Below, piece after piece: positions 1 through 5,492 of a DNA stretch of 7,397 bases (the stretch's first letter is position 1; each line of letters begins with the position of its first letter). This DNA is from an uncultured Oscillospiraceae bacterium (lineage in GTDB: Bacteria; Bacillota; Clostridia; Oscillospirales; Oscillospiraceae): contig CAKTXB010000093.1 in NCBI GenBank assembly GCA_934630555.1, positions 1-7,397 of the forward strand. Reading direction: 5' to 3'. The notes under the pieces are model-generated. The model saw nothing but the letters and a program-made list of their open reading frames with translations, did no database searches and had not been told where the DNA came from. Made by a program: the position numbers and the translations under genes.

Positions 1-905
1 GCCTGGTACCGGGCGAGCTGGCTCCGGAGCTTCGGCCGGACGGCAGCAAGGTGATCTATGTGGACGGCAAGCCGTTTGCGAGAATGCCGGCGGGCGGCTT
101 CTACTACGATCAGATCGCGCACCCGCTGGAGAACTGCGAGGAGCTGGACGATCTGGCGGATTATGAGCCCTACCGGATGCCGCCGGACGAGATCGACTAC
201 ATCTGCCAGGAGGTGGAGGATCTGTATGCCAACACCGATAAGGGCATCGTGTTCGGGTTCGGCGGCAGCGTCTTTGAGCAGGGCCAGCGTGATTTCAACT
301 TTGAGAATTTCTATTACAACATCATGGAAGAAAAGGAGCTGATGCATCTTTACTTCCGGAAAACCACGGACGCGTATCTTTATAACCTCCACGAGGTGCT
401 CTCGCGTGTCGGAGACAAGATCGACGTTGTTTCGTTCTTTGACGATCTTGGCACACAGACCAGTCTGCAGCTTTCGCCTGCGCTCTACCGCGAGATGATC
501 AAGCCCTATCAGGCGGAGCTCTACGCCGCCGTACACAGCCACTGCCCGCACGGCATGGTGCTGCTGCACTGCTGCGGCGCGATTTTTGACGCGATCCCCG
601 ATCTGATCGATGCCGGGGTGGACATGCTCAACCCCGTGCAGATCAGCGCCCGCGGCATGGATCCGGAGCGGCTGAAGGAAACGTTCAGCAAAGAGATCAT
701 CTTCTGGGGCGGCGGCGCGGATCTTCAGCAGTTCGTGCAGAAAACAGAGGATCTGGACGCCATCCGCGCGCATGTTGAGCAGCTGATTGAGATCTTTGAA
801 CAGAACGGGAACTATGTTTTCTCGCAGATTCACAATTTCCAGCACGACGTTCCCGTGGAAAAAATTCTGGCAATCTATGAGGTCGCAAAGGCCCATAAAC
901 ATTGA
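1..905 (+). CDS. UroD/MtaA-like methyltransferase family protein, 5'-truncated by window edge
   Basis: The frame is open from base 3 through the left edge, so the N-terminus is outside the window. A GTG at 51 is an internal codon, not a supported start. The visible ~300 residues match the uroporphyrinogen decarboxylase / corrinoid methyltransferase superfamily (TIM barrel, usually ~340-380 residues). Seen (numbering from the codon at 51): a DDLGTQTSLQLSP segment at 131-143, then REMIKPYQ, and VLLHCCG at 170-176 followed by PDLIDAGVDMLNPVQ. The H-C-C at 173-175 resembles the His-x-Cys zinc site of MtaA/MtbA-type methyltransferases. The third ligand, Cys in MtaA, aligns near His261 in QIHNFQ. 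In Clostridia, proteins like this usually accompany corrinoid-dependent methyl transfer rather than haem synthesis, but no corrinoid protein is visible here, so the substrate is unknown. The stop is TGA. An iron alcohol dehydrogenase follows 25 bases later, probably co-transcribed. Confidence 0.88.
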   Translation, partial: LVPGELAPELRPDGSKVIYVDGKPFARMPAGGFYYDQIAHPLENCEELDDLADYEPYRMPPDEIDYICQEVEDLYANTDKGIVFGFGGSVFEQGQRDFNFENFYYNIMEEKELMHLYFRKTTDAYLYNLHEVLSRVGDKIDVVSFFDDLGTQTSLQLSPALYREMIKPYQAELYAAVHSHCPHGMVLLHCCGAIFDAIPDLIDAGVDMLNPVQISARGMDPERLKETFSKEIIFWGGGADLQQFVQKTEDLDAIRAHVEQLIEIFEQNGNYVFSQIHNFQHDVPVEKILAIYEVAKAHKH

Positions 906-930
906 TTTACAAAAAAGGAGTATATGCATC

Positions 931-2076
931 ATGTTAGATCTTGTTTCCAACCGTGAGGTACTTGTAGGTGAGGGCAGCGTCAAGCAGCTTCCGGCCAAGC
1001 TTCAGTGGTACGGCGTAAAAAAGGCCCTGATGGTCTATTCGCATTCCGGCGAAGGTGTGGCTGCTGAGCTGAAGGCAGCTTTGAAAGAAGCCGGGATTGA
1101 CAGCGCGGACTATACCGCCATCCATAAGGAGCCGGACACCACAGTCATCGACACGGGCGCGGAGGTCTGCGTGCGCGAGGGCTGCGACTGCGTGGTTGCC
1201 CTTGGCGGCGGCAGTGTCATTGATGCGTCGAAGATGATCTCCATGCTGGCCACCAACGGCGGCAAAACGGAGGAGTATCAGATCGACGGCCGCGTGGTCA
1301 CGAAGATTCCGCTTCTGTTTGTCGCAATTCCGACCACAGCTGGCACCGGCGCTGAGGCGACCAAGGTCAGCGTCATCTTCAATAAAAACAAGGGCTATAA
1401 GAAATCCGCCTACGACAATTCCATGATCGCGACGCTGGCCATTCTGGATCCGGCGCTGACGGCGAAGCTCCCGGCAAAACTGACCGCGGCAACCGGCATG
1501 GACGCCATCACGCATGCGATCGAGTCGTATACCTCCAAAAATGCGACCGTTGTGTCGAAAATGTACTCGCTGAAGGCGCTGGATCTTCTGGTGAACAACA
1601 TCGTCACGGCTTACCGCGAGCCGGATAACATGCAGGCGCGTGAGGCCATGCTGCTCGGCAGCTATTTCGCGGGCGTGGCCATCGCTGTCGGCACGTGCCT
1701 TGCGCACATTGTCGGCCAGCCGTTCGGCGCAATCTACGGCATTCCGCACGGCGACGCGTGTGCCATCTTCCTGTTCCCGTCGATGCGTTTCAACAAGGAC
1801 TACTGCCTGAAGGAGTATCTGGAGATCTTCCGTTCGCTCGGCGTGGATATGGCCGGAAAGACGGATGATGAGGCGTTCGAGGCCGGTATGGCCTTCCTTC
1901 AGGACATCGCGCACCAGATCCATGCGCCGGAGAAAATCACAGAGTACGTCGCAAAGGAGAAGGTGGATCTGGATTATGCCGTCAACAACATCGCGACCTC
2001 CATGGCGCACATTAAGCACAATCCGCGCCCGGTCAGCCCGGAGCTGTTCCGGGAGATGATCCTGGCGGCTATGTGA
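931..2076 (+). CDS. iron-containing (group III) alcohol dehydrogenase
   Basis: This is a 381-residue NAD(P)-dependent, Fe-dependent alcohol dehydrogenase of the FucO/AdhB/1,3-propanediol dehydrogenase family, full length for the family (~380). The N-terminal dinucleotide-binding half carries GGGSVID at 92-98 and PTTAGTGAEAT at 134-144. The C-terminal helical half carries the metal ligands Asp191 and His195 (GMDAITHAIE), His259 (CLAHIVG) and His273 (IPHGDAC), all intact. It ends with the usual HNPRP motif (363-367). The start is ATG 931: AAAAAAGGAG at 911-920 lies 10 bases upstream, the protein begins where family members begin, and the ATG at 924 is out of frame. The frame stays open upstream into the UroD-like gene, but that extension is not family-like. 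The probable role is reversible oxidation of a short alcohol or reduction of an aldehyde in the cytoplasm. The substrate cannot be told from sequence. The UroD-like gene ends 25 bases before it, suggesting an operon. Confidence 0.93.
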   Translation: MLDLVSNREVLVGEGSVKQLPAKLQWYGVKKALMVYSHSGEGVAAELKAALKEAGIDSADYTAIHKEPDTTVIDTGAEVCVREGCDCVVALGGGSVIDASKMISMLATNGGKTEEYQIDGRVVTKIPLLFVAIPTTAGTGAEATKVSVIFNKNKGYKKSAYDNSMIATLAILDPALTAKLPAKLTAATGMDAITHAIESYTSKNATVVSKMYSLKALDLLVNNIVTAYREPDNMQAREAMLLGSYFAGVAIAVGTCLAHIVGQPFGAIYGIPHGDACAIFLFPSMRFNKDYCLKEYLEIFRSLGVDMAGKTDDEAFEAGMAFLQDIAHQIHAPEKITEYVAKEKVDLDYAVNNIATSMAHIKHNPRPVSPELFREMILAAM

Positions 2077-2154
2077 TAGCGCGTTCCTTCTTTGCCTTCG
2101 GCGGTCCATTCTTTTCTGCTTTCTATTTTTCTGTCTGACCCCTTTTCTTTGCGC

Positions 2155-2186
2155 AGCCAAGGAAGAGGCACGCCTCTTCCTTGGCT
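2155..2186. repeat. perfect 15-bp inverted repeat (tight hairpin)
   Basis: AGCCAAGGAAGAGGC (2155-2169) pairs perfectly with GCCTCTTCCTTGGCT (2172-2186) around a two-base centre. No T-run follows on either strand, so a standard intrinsic terminator is doubtful, although it is the first strong hairpin after the alcohol dehydrogenase gene and could slow or end transcription. It may equally be the end of the repeat element that fills this gap. Confidence 0.7.
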
Positions 2187-2205
2187 CCATCTTCCCTCAG
2201 AAGAT

Positions 2206-2320
2206 CGAACGCCCTGCAAGGCTCATACGTCAAATACTCAACGGGTACAAACATAACAAACTGCGTTTGTGTATCGTGTGGTGTGAAAACCCGATTTGAC
2301 GGCAGCCTGCAGGGCGTTCG
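2206..2320. repeat. 115-bp imperfect palindrome with 13-bp perfect ends
   Basis: CGAACGCCCTGCA (2206-2218) is the exact reverse complement of TGCAGGGCGTTCG (2308-2320). Complementarity continues inward with gaps: GGCT/AGCC, then GTCAAAT on the left against ATTTGAC on the right, and a small central hairpin ACAAAC-TGC-GTTTGT. The whole unit could fold as one long stem. It contains no gene. This is the shape expected of a MITE-like or REP-like unit. Confidence 0.6.
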
Positions 2321-2343
2321 TGCTGCAGACAGTATAACGGAAA

Positions 2344-2376
2344 CACGCAGAACGGAATGGATCGCTTTTCTGCGTG
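2344..2376. repeat. 9-bp inverted repeat
   Basis: CACGCAGAA (2344-2352) pairs with TTCTGCGTG (2368-2376) across a 15-base loop. It is one of the chain of dyads in this gap. No independent function can be assigned. Confidence 0.45.
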
Positions 2377-2379
2377 CAA

Positions 2380-2407
2380 GCGCTGTGACCGCTTCCAGCG
2401 CCTTTTT
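2380..2407 (+). terminator. possible intrinsic terminator, plus strand
   Basis: GCGCTG (2380-2385) pairs with CAGCGC (2396-2401) over a 10-base loop and is followed by C and five Ts (2403-2407). This is the best hairpin-plus-T-run for plus-strand transcripts leaving the alcohol dehydrogenase gene, about 300 bases past its stop. The stem is short, so strength is uncertain. Confidence 0.4.
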
Positions 2408-2408
2408 C

Positions 2409-2442
2409 CCCATTCTTTTCCCTCTTGCGGAAAAAGAATGGG
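2409..2442. repeat. 11-bp inverted repeat
   Basis: CCCATTCTTTT (2409-2419) is the exact reverse complement of AAAAGAATGGG (2432-2442) with a 12-base loop. CTTTTTCC just upstream could pair alternatively with GGAAAAAG at 2429-2436, giving two competing folds. It may be part of the intergenic repeat family. Confidence 0.5.
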
Positions 2443-2486
2443 CCGCCGGATACAAACTTCCTAATGTGAGAGAGAAAGCGGGCTCA

Positions 2487-2528
2487 AAATACAAAAAGCC
2501 GCTGGAGATGCTGCTGCATCTCCAGCGG
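2487..2528 (-). terminator. intrinsic terminator reading on the minus strand
   Basis: CCGCTGGAGATGC (2499-2511) pairs perfectly with GCATCTCCAGCGG (2516-2528) around a TGCT loop. On the minus strand the stem is followed by CTTTTTGTATTTT, a good T-rich tail. There is no T-run on the plus side. It would act as a second, back-up terminator for the eda-kdgK operon, about 190 bases beyond the kdgK stop. Confidence 0.65.
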
Positions 2529-2570
2529 TAAATTATGCGCAGATTCGGCGAGAGATCTTTCGTCAGGCCA

Positions 2571-2620
2571 GGATTTGAAAAGCGCAGGAGTCCTGTATGT
2601 ATTTCACGCTTTTCAAACCG
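2571..2620. repeat. imperfect inverted repeat with nested palindrome
   Basis: TTTGAAAAGCG (2574-2584) is the reverse complement of CGCTTTTCAAA (2607-2617), and an outer GG/CC pair extends the stem past one mismatch. The 22-base interior begins with the small palindrome CAGGAGTCCTG. No gene or promoter can be tied to it. Confidence 0.5.
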
Positions 2621-2690
2621 CAGGATCGGCAGAAAAGAGCCGCCGAAGCGCACAGACGTAATTGTGCGGTGTTGCCTTATAAATGTCTTT

Positions 2691-2715
2691 TAAAAAAACA
2701 CACCTGCAGAAGTGT
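2691..2715 (-). terminator. intrinsic terminator of the eda-kdgK operon
   Basis: On the minus strand, one base after the kdgK TGA, ACACTTCTGCAGGTGT folds into a six-pair stem (one G-U pair) with a CTGC loop. It is followed by G and seven Ts (complement of A7 at 2692-2698). The stem is short but the T-run is uninterrupted and placement is ideal. Confidence 0.7.
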
Positions 2716-2716
2716 C

Positions 2717-3736
2717 TCAGCGCTGGACACGGCCAGAGGCATTGCCCGCGGCAAGGGAATCGACCTCGGCGACGCTCATCAGGTTGAAATCATGCTCGAT
2801 GCTGTGCTTGAGACAGGAGGCGGCCACGGCGAAATTGATGGCGTCCTGTGGCGCGCGGCCCATGCCTAGTGCATAGATCAGGCCGCCGCCAAAGCTGTCG
2901 CCGCCGCCGACGCGATCGACGATGTGCACCCGATAGCTGGGGGAGAAGAATGCCTGCCCGTCGGTATAGAGCATGCCGGCCCAGTCGTTGTCCGAGGCCG
3001 AAAGACTGCCGCGAAGCGTGATGGCGACCTTCTTGAAATGGAAGCGTTCAGTCAGCTGACGCGCTACGCTGACCTAGCCGTCGCGGCTGAGCTTGCCGGT
3101 GTTGAGATCGGTGTCCGGCGCGGCAATGCCGAAGACGTCCTTGGCGTCCTCCTCGTTTGCGATGCAGACGTCCACATAGGGCATGAGTTCGGCCATGATC
3201 TTTCCGGCCTGCTCCCGGCTCCAGAGCTTTTTGCGGTAGTTGAGATCACAGCTGACCGTCAGACCGAGTTGTTTGGCGGCGCGGCAGGCATCCAGACAGG
3301 CCTGGGGCATCTCGCCGCCGAGCGCGGGCGTGATGCCCGTAAAGTGGAACCAGTCGGCGTCGGCAAAAATCGAGTTCCAGTCGAATTCATCCGCATGGGC
3401 CAACGCAATGGCGGAGCCGGCGCGGTCATAAATGACCTTGGAGGCACGCTGAGAAGCGCCCTTTTCCGCGAAAAACAGGCCCAGACGGTCGCCGCCGCGC
3501 AGCATCCAGCGGGTTTCCACGCCGTAGCGGCGCAGCGCATTGACGGCAGACTGGCCAACCTCATGTGCGGGCACCTTTGTGACGAAGGCAGCGTCCACAC
3601 CGTAATTTGCAAGCGATACGGCGACGTTGGCCTCGCCGCCGGCGAAAGTGGCTTCCAGCTTTTCGGCCTGCACCAGGCGGAGATAGCCCTCCGGATTCAG
3701 GCGCATCATGATCTCGCCAAAGGTGATGACTTTCAT
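2717..3736 (-). pseudogene. kdgK: 2-keto-3-deoxygluconate kinase (PfkB/ribokinase family), interrupted by in-frame TAG
   Basis: KDG kinase phosphorylates 2-keto-3-deoxygluconate to KDPG with ATP in the cytoplasm. The minus-strand frame starts at ATG 3734-3736, with ACAGGAGGAG about 8 bases upstream, and codes for 339 residues plus TGA, a normal length. Codon 221 (3074-3076) is TAG. Both sides are in the same frame and family-like: MKVITFGEIMMRL at the start, the PfkB signature 1 region FAGGEANVAVSLANYG (31-46), VSCDLNYRKKLW (161-172) and ANEEDA (193-198) before the stop; VAITLRGSLSASDNDWAG and PfkB signature 2 DRVGGGDSFGGG (274-285, catalytic Asp280) after it. Residue 221 falls where relatives, from memory, usually have Tyr after Glu/Asp-Gly, so one base change (TAC or TAT to TAG) explains it. 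The 220-residue product lacks the ATP/anion-hole motif and should be inactive. Sequencing error or readthrough cannot be excluded. It is second in an operon, 18 bases after eda. Confidence 0.88.
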
Positions 3737-3754
3737 TTCTGTGCTCCTCCTGTT

Positions 3755-4408
3755 TCAGATGTTCTGAATGCTTTCGACCAGCGCCTGCGCTGTCTGCGTG
3801 ATCTTCTCAAACGCGCCTGCCGCGATCCATTCCCGGTTGGCCAGATTGCCGCCCACGCCGAGACCGCAGGCGCCCGCGCGCAGGAAATCTGCCGCGTTGT
3901 GCTCGTTGACGCCGCCGACGGCCAGCATCCGGATGTGCCCGAGCGGTGCGCGCAGCGCGCGGACATAGGCCGGGCCAAGCTCGGAGATCGGGAACAGTTT
4001 GACAAAATCCGCACCGGCGCTGTGCGCGGCCTTGATTTCAGAGGCGGTCATCGCGCCGGGGATGGAGACCAGTCCGAGCGCGCACGTGCGGCGGATGACC
4101 TCGGGGTCGGCGTCCGGCGAGATGATGTACTGCGCACCGGCTGCGGCGGCCTGCTCCGCCTGCTGCACGCTGAGCACCGTTCCGGCACCGATACACATTC
4201 TGCCCTCATATTCCGTGCGCAGCGCGGAAATGCTGGCTGCCGTGGCATCAAAGGTGGACGGATCCTTCTGATTGAAGGTGATCTCCATCAGTCGGATGCC
4301 GCCGTCATACAGCGCCTGCGCAACTTTGACGCAGGCGGCAGGATCGACGCCGCGGACAATAGCGATGATCTTGTGGGTTTCAATTTGTGCAATGACCTGC
4401 TGTTTCAT
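3755..4408 (-). CDS. eda: KDPG/KHG aldolase (2-dehydro-3-deoxy-phosphogluconate aldolase)
   Basis: This 217-residue class I aldolase splits KDPG to pyruvate and glyceraldehyde 3-phosphate (and may act on 4-hydroxy-2-oxoglutarate), closing the uronate/Entner-Doudoroff route. The length is typical (~205-215). Seen: IIAIVRG (14-20), catalytic Glu42 in MEITF, GAGTVL (74-79), the phosphate-site region ISPDAD (96-101), Schiff-base Lys137 in FVKLFP, and AVGGVN (163-168). The position of E. coli Arg49 is Asn46 in EITFN, a substitution also found in other Gram-positive and thermophile members. ATG 4406-4408 is chosen because AAGGAGG lies about 8 bases upstream and the protein starts like its relatives. 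A GTG 24 bases further upstream is in frame but lacks a ribosome site. It is first in the operon with kdgK, 18 bases apart. A near-consensus promoter and possible operators lie upstream, divergent from an IclR-type regulator. Confidence 0.93.
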   Translation of the reverse strand: MKQQVIAQIETHKIIAIVRGVDPAACVKVAQALYDGGIRLMEITFNQKDPSTFDATAASISALRTEYEGRMCIGAGTVLSVQQAEQAAAAGAQYIISPDADPEVIRRTCALGLVSIPGAMTASEIKAAHSAGADFVKLFPISELGPAYVRALRAPLGHIRMLAVGGVNEHNAADFLRAGACGLGVGGNLANREWIAAGAFEKITQTAQALVESIQNI

Positions 4409-4426
4409 GGAAATGGCCTCCTTAAA

Positions 4427-4460
4427 TTTCACAATACGAAATCAGTTTTCATAATACGAA
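4427..4460. promoter_or_regulatory. candidate regulator-binding repeats over the eda transcription start
   Basis: TTTCACAATACGAA (4427-4440) and TTTCATAATACGAA (4447-4460) are direct repeats with 13 of 14 bases identical and a 20-base period, about two helical turns. Between them, GAAATCAGTTTTC (4438-4450) forms a GAAA...TTTC dyad like IclR/KdgR-type operators. They cover the predicted start site (about 4457) and early leader of eda, a position suited to repression. Binding by the adjacent IclR-family protein is inferred. Confidence 0.5.
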
Positions 4461-4463
4461 TTT

Positions 4464-4492
4464 AGTATACTGGCATCCGCGGATAAAGTCAA
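4464..4492 (-). promoter_or_regulatory. sigma-A-type promoter of eda-kdgK
   Basis: On the minus strand, TTGACT (-35, 4487-4492) is separated by exactly 17 bases from TATACT (-10, 4464-4469). Each box is one base from consensus. Transcription would start near 4457, giving a leader of about 50 bases before ATG 4408. Confidence 0.8.
4475..4484. promoter_or_regulatory. 10-bp perfect palindrome inside the eda promoter spacer
   Basis: ATCCGCGGAT is a perfect palindrome centred between the -35 and -10 boxes of the eda promoter. Its left 8 bases (ATCCGCGG) recur at 4566-4573, immediately beside the -35 box of the regulator promoter. This is a possible operator shared by both divergent promoters. Function is inferred. 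Confidence 0.35.
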
Positions 4493-4548
4493 TCTTTTCC
4501 GATGAAAAAACGAAAGAAAAATGTGAAAAACCAGCCAAAAAGGCGGCG

Positions 4549-4585
4549 GCAAAAGCACGGATATGATCCGCGGTTGCTTTTTTGC
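4549..4585. repeat. imperfect dyad overlapping the regulator promoter
   Basis: GCAAAAGCA (4549-4557) pairs with TGCTTTTTTGC (4575-4585) with a two-base bulge, and inside it CGGAT (4558-4562) pairs with ATCCG (4566-4570) around ATG. It could be an operator dyad over the -35 box or a weak hairpin with T-run. With no plus-strand gene upstream to terminate, an operator is the better guess. Confidence 0.35.
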
Positions 4586-4601
4586 GGAAACCTGATACAA
4601 T
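4574..4601 (+). promoter_or_regulatory. probable promoter of the IclR-family regulator
   Basis: TTGCTT (-35, 4574-4579) and TACAAT (-10, 4596-4601) are spaced by 16 bases, giving a start near 4608 and a short leader to ATG 4653. It is weaker than the divergent eda promoter. Confidence 0.55.
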
Positions 4602-4652
4602 GAAACACAAATCAGTGGGCTGCCGCCGCGGCCCGGTTTCAGGAGTGTGGAT

Positions 4653-5447
4653 ATGAAGCAGGAGCAGGCACAGGCACAGTCGGTTCAGTCAGTCAACCGG
4701 GTTCTGGATATTATGGAGGCGCTGGGCGCGGCTCCGGCGGGGCTGTCCCTGTCGGATCTGGCGGCGGCGACGGGACTGCACGCCAGCACGGCCTTCCGCC
4801 TGATGGCGACGCTGGCCGCGCGCGGATTTGTGATGAAAGACGGCGGCACGGGCCGATACCGGCTGACGCTGCGGATGTTTGAGATCGGCGGGCGCGTTTC
4901 CGGTGTCAACCAGCTGCTGGCTGTGGCAGCGCCGCTGCTGGATGCGCTGGCGGCGGAAATGTTGGAAACGGTGCATCTGGTGCGCCGCGCCGGAGACGAG
5001 GTGGTATACCTCTACAAGGCGGAGCCGTATCAGCAGCAGGTGCGCATTGGCTCCTACGTTGGCTGCCGCAATCCGATGTACTGCACCGGCGTGGGCAAGA
5101 GCATTCTCGCGCTGCTGCCTGAGCAGGAGGTGCGGGCGATCTGGGCCCGGTCGGAGATCCGGGCGCATACCCCCAAAACCATCATGGACTATGACCGCCT
5201 GACCGCCGAGCTGGCGCTGACGCGGCAGCGCGGCTACGCGCTGGACGAGGAGGAGCACGAGAGTGGCGTCCGCTGTCTGGCGGTGGCGATCTGCGGCGCG
5301 GGCGGCACGCCGGAGGCGGCTGTCAGCGTATCTGCACCGGTGTTCCGCATGGATGAAGCGATGCAGGCGCGGATTTATCCACTCCTGCGCACGCTGGCAG
5401 CGCAGCTCGGCACGTTTTTCGGCGCCGTGGCGCAGCCGGAAGCGTAA
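4653..5447 (+). CDS. IclR-family transcriptional regulator, probable KDG-operon controller
   Basis: This 264-residue protein has the full IclR layout. An N-terminal winged helix-turn-helix spans about 10-70 (SVNRVLDIMEAL, then LSLSDLAAATGLHASTAFRL as the HTH and a wing near GRYRLT). A C-terminal effector domain spans about 80-257, with GCRNPMYCTGVGKSILA (137-153) and EEEHESGVRCLAVAI (199-213), matching the conserved effector-pocket segments. Start: AGGAG at 4641-4645 is only one base from the in-frame GTG 4647 but seven bases from ATG 4653, so ATG 4653 is preferred. It is divergent from eda-kdgK, 244 bases apart. IclR members next to KDG/KDPG genes (KdgR type) commonly sense KDG or a related sugar acid and repress the operon. 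That role here is inferred from position. A strong hairpin follows three bases after the TAA. Confidence 0.9.
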   Translation: MKQEQAQAQSVQSVNRVLDIMEALGAAPAGLSLSDLAAATGLHASTAFRLMATLAARGFVMKDGGTGRYRLTLRMFEIGGRVSGVNQLLAVAAPLLDALAAEMLETVHLVRRAGDEVVYLYKAEPYQQQVRIGSYVGCRNPMYCTGVGKSILALLPEQEVRAIWARSEIRAHTPKTIMDYDRLTAELALTRQRGYALDEEEHESGVRCLAVAICGAGGTPEAAVSVSAPVFRMDEAMQARIYPLLRTLAAQLGTFFGAVAQPEA

Positions 5448-5449
5448 AA

Positions 5450-5492
5450 AACACCCCCGCCGGACTCCTTCCCGGAGTCCGGCGGGGGTGTT
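5450..5492. terminator. very strong 19-bp hairpin terminator, probably bidirectional
   Basis: The 19-base arm 5450-5468 (AACACCCCCGCCGGACTCC) is the perfect complement of 5474-5492 around the loop TTCCC. It starts directly after the regulator's TAA. On the minus strand it is followed by TTTTTT (complement of 5446-5451, partly the stem base), a good tail for the old M23 gene. The plus-strand tail TTCTGTGT is only moderately T-rich. Confidence 0.85.

Larger units (their letters stand above)
2087..2690. repeat. gene-free intergenic region made of successive inverted repeats
   Basis: No convincing gene lies between the alcohol dehydrogenase stop (2076) and the kdgK terminator (2691). Open frames on both strands here have no family features, lack good ribosome binding sites, and run through the hairpins. 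The stretch instead holds at least seven consecutive inverted repeats, described separately, from 2155 to 2620. Such dense dyads in a non-coding block between convergent genes look like a dispersed intergenic repeat or MITE-like composite, possibly doubling as a terminator array. The repeat family identity is inferred: only one copy is in the window. Confidence 0.55.

Noticed and set aside
934..2190. A 418-codon minus-strand open frame opposite the alcohol dehydrogenase
   Set aside because: It is Arg/His-rich, has no family features, and lies opposite a complete enzyme with all metal ligands. It is a by-product of codon bias.
2181..2531. A 116-codon plus-strand frame and an overlapping 176-codon minus-strand frame in the intergenic block
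   Set aside because: Both run through several perfect hairpins, lack a good ribosome site, and match no family I recognise. The DNA-level repeats explain the region better.
3074..3076. Pyrrolysine insertion or a reassigned TAG in the kinase
   Set aside because: There is no pyl gene in view, sugar kinases are not pyrrolysine proteins, and a Tyr-to-TAG point change is the simpler reading. It is kept only as an alternative to test.
2924..4465. A 513-codon plus-strand open frame across kdgK and eda
   Set aside because: It is antisense to two recognisable enzymes with ribosome sites and an operon promoter, and its own translation has no domain-like features.
4647..4649. GTG at 4647 as start of the IclR-family regulator
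   Set aside because: It lies one base after the AGGAG, too close for initiation. ATG 4653 has normal spacing.
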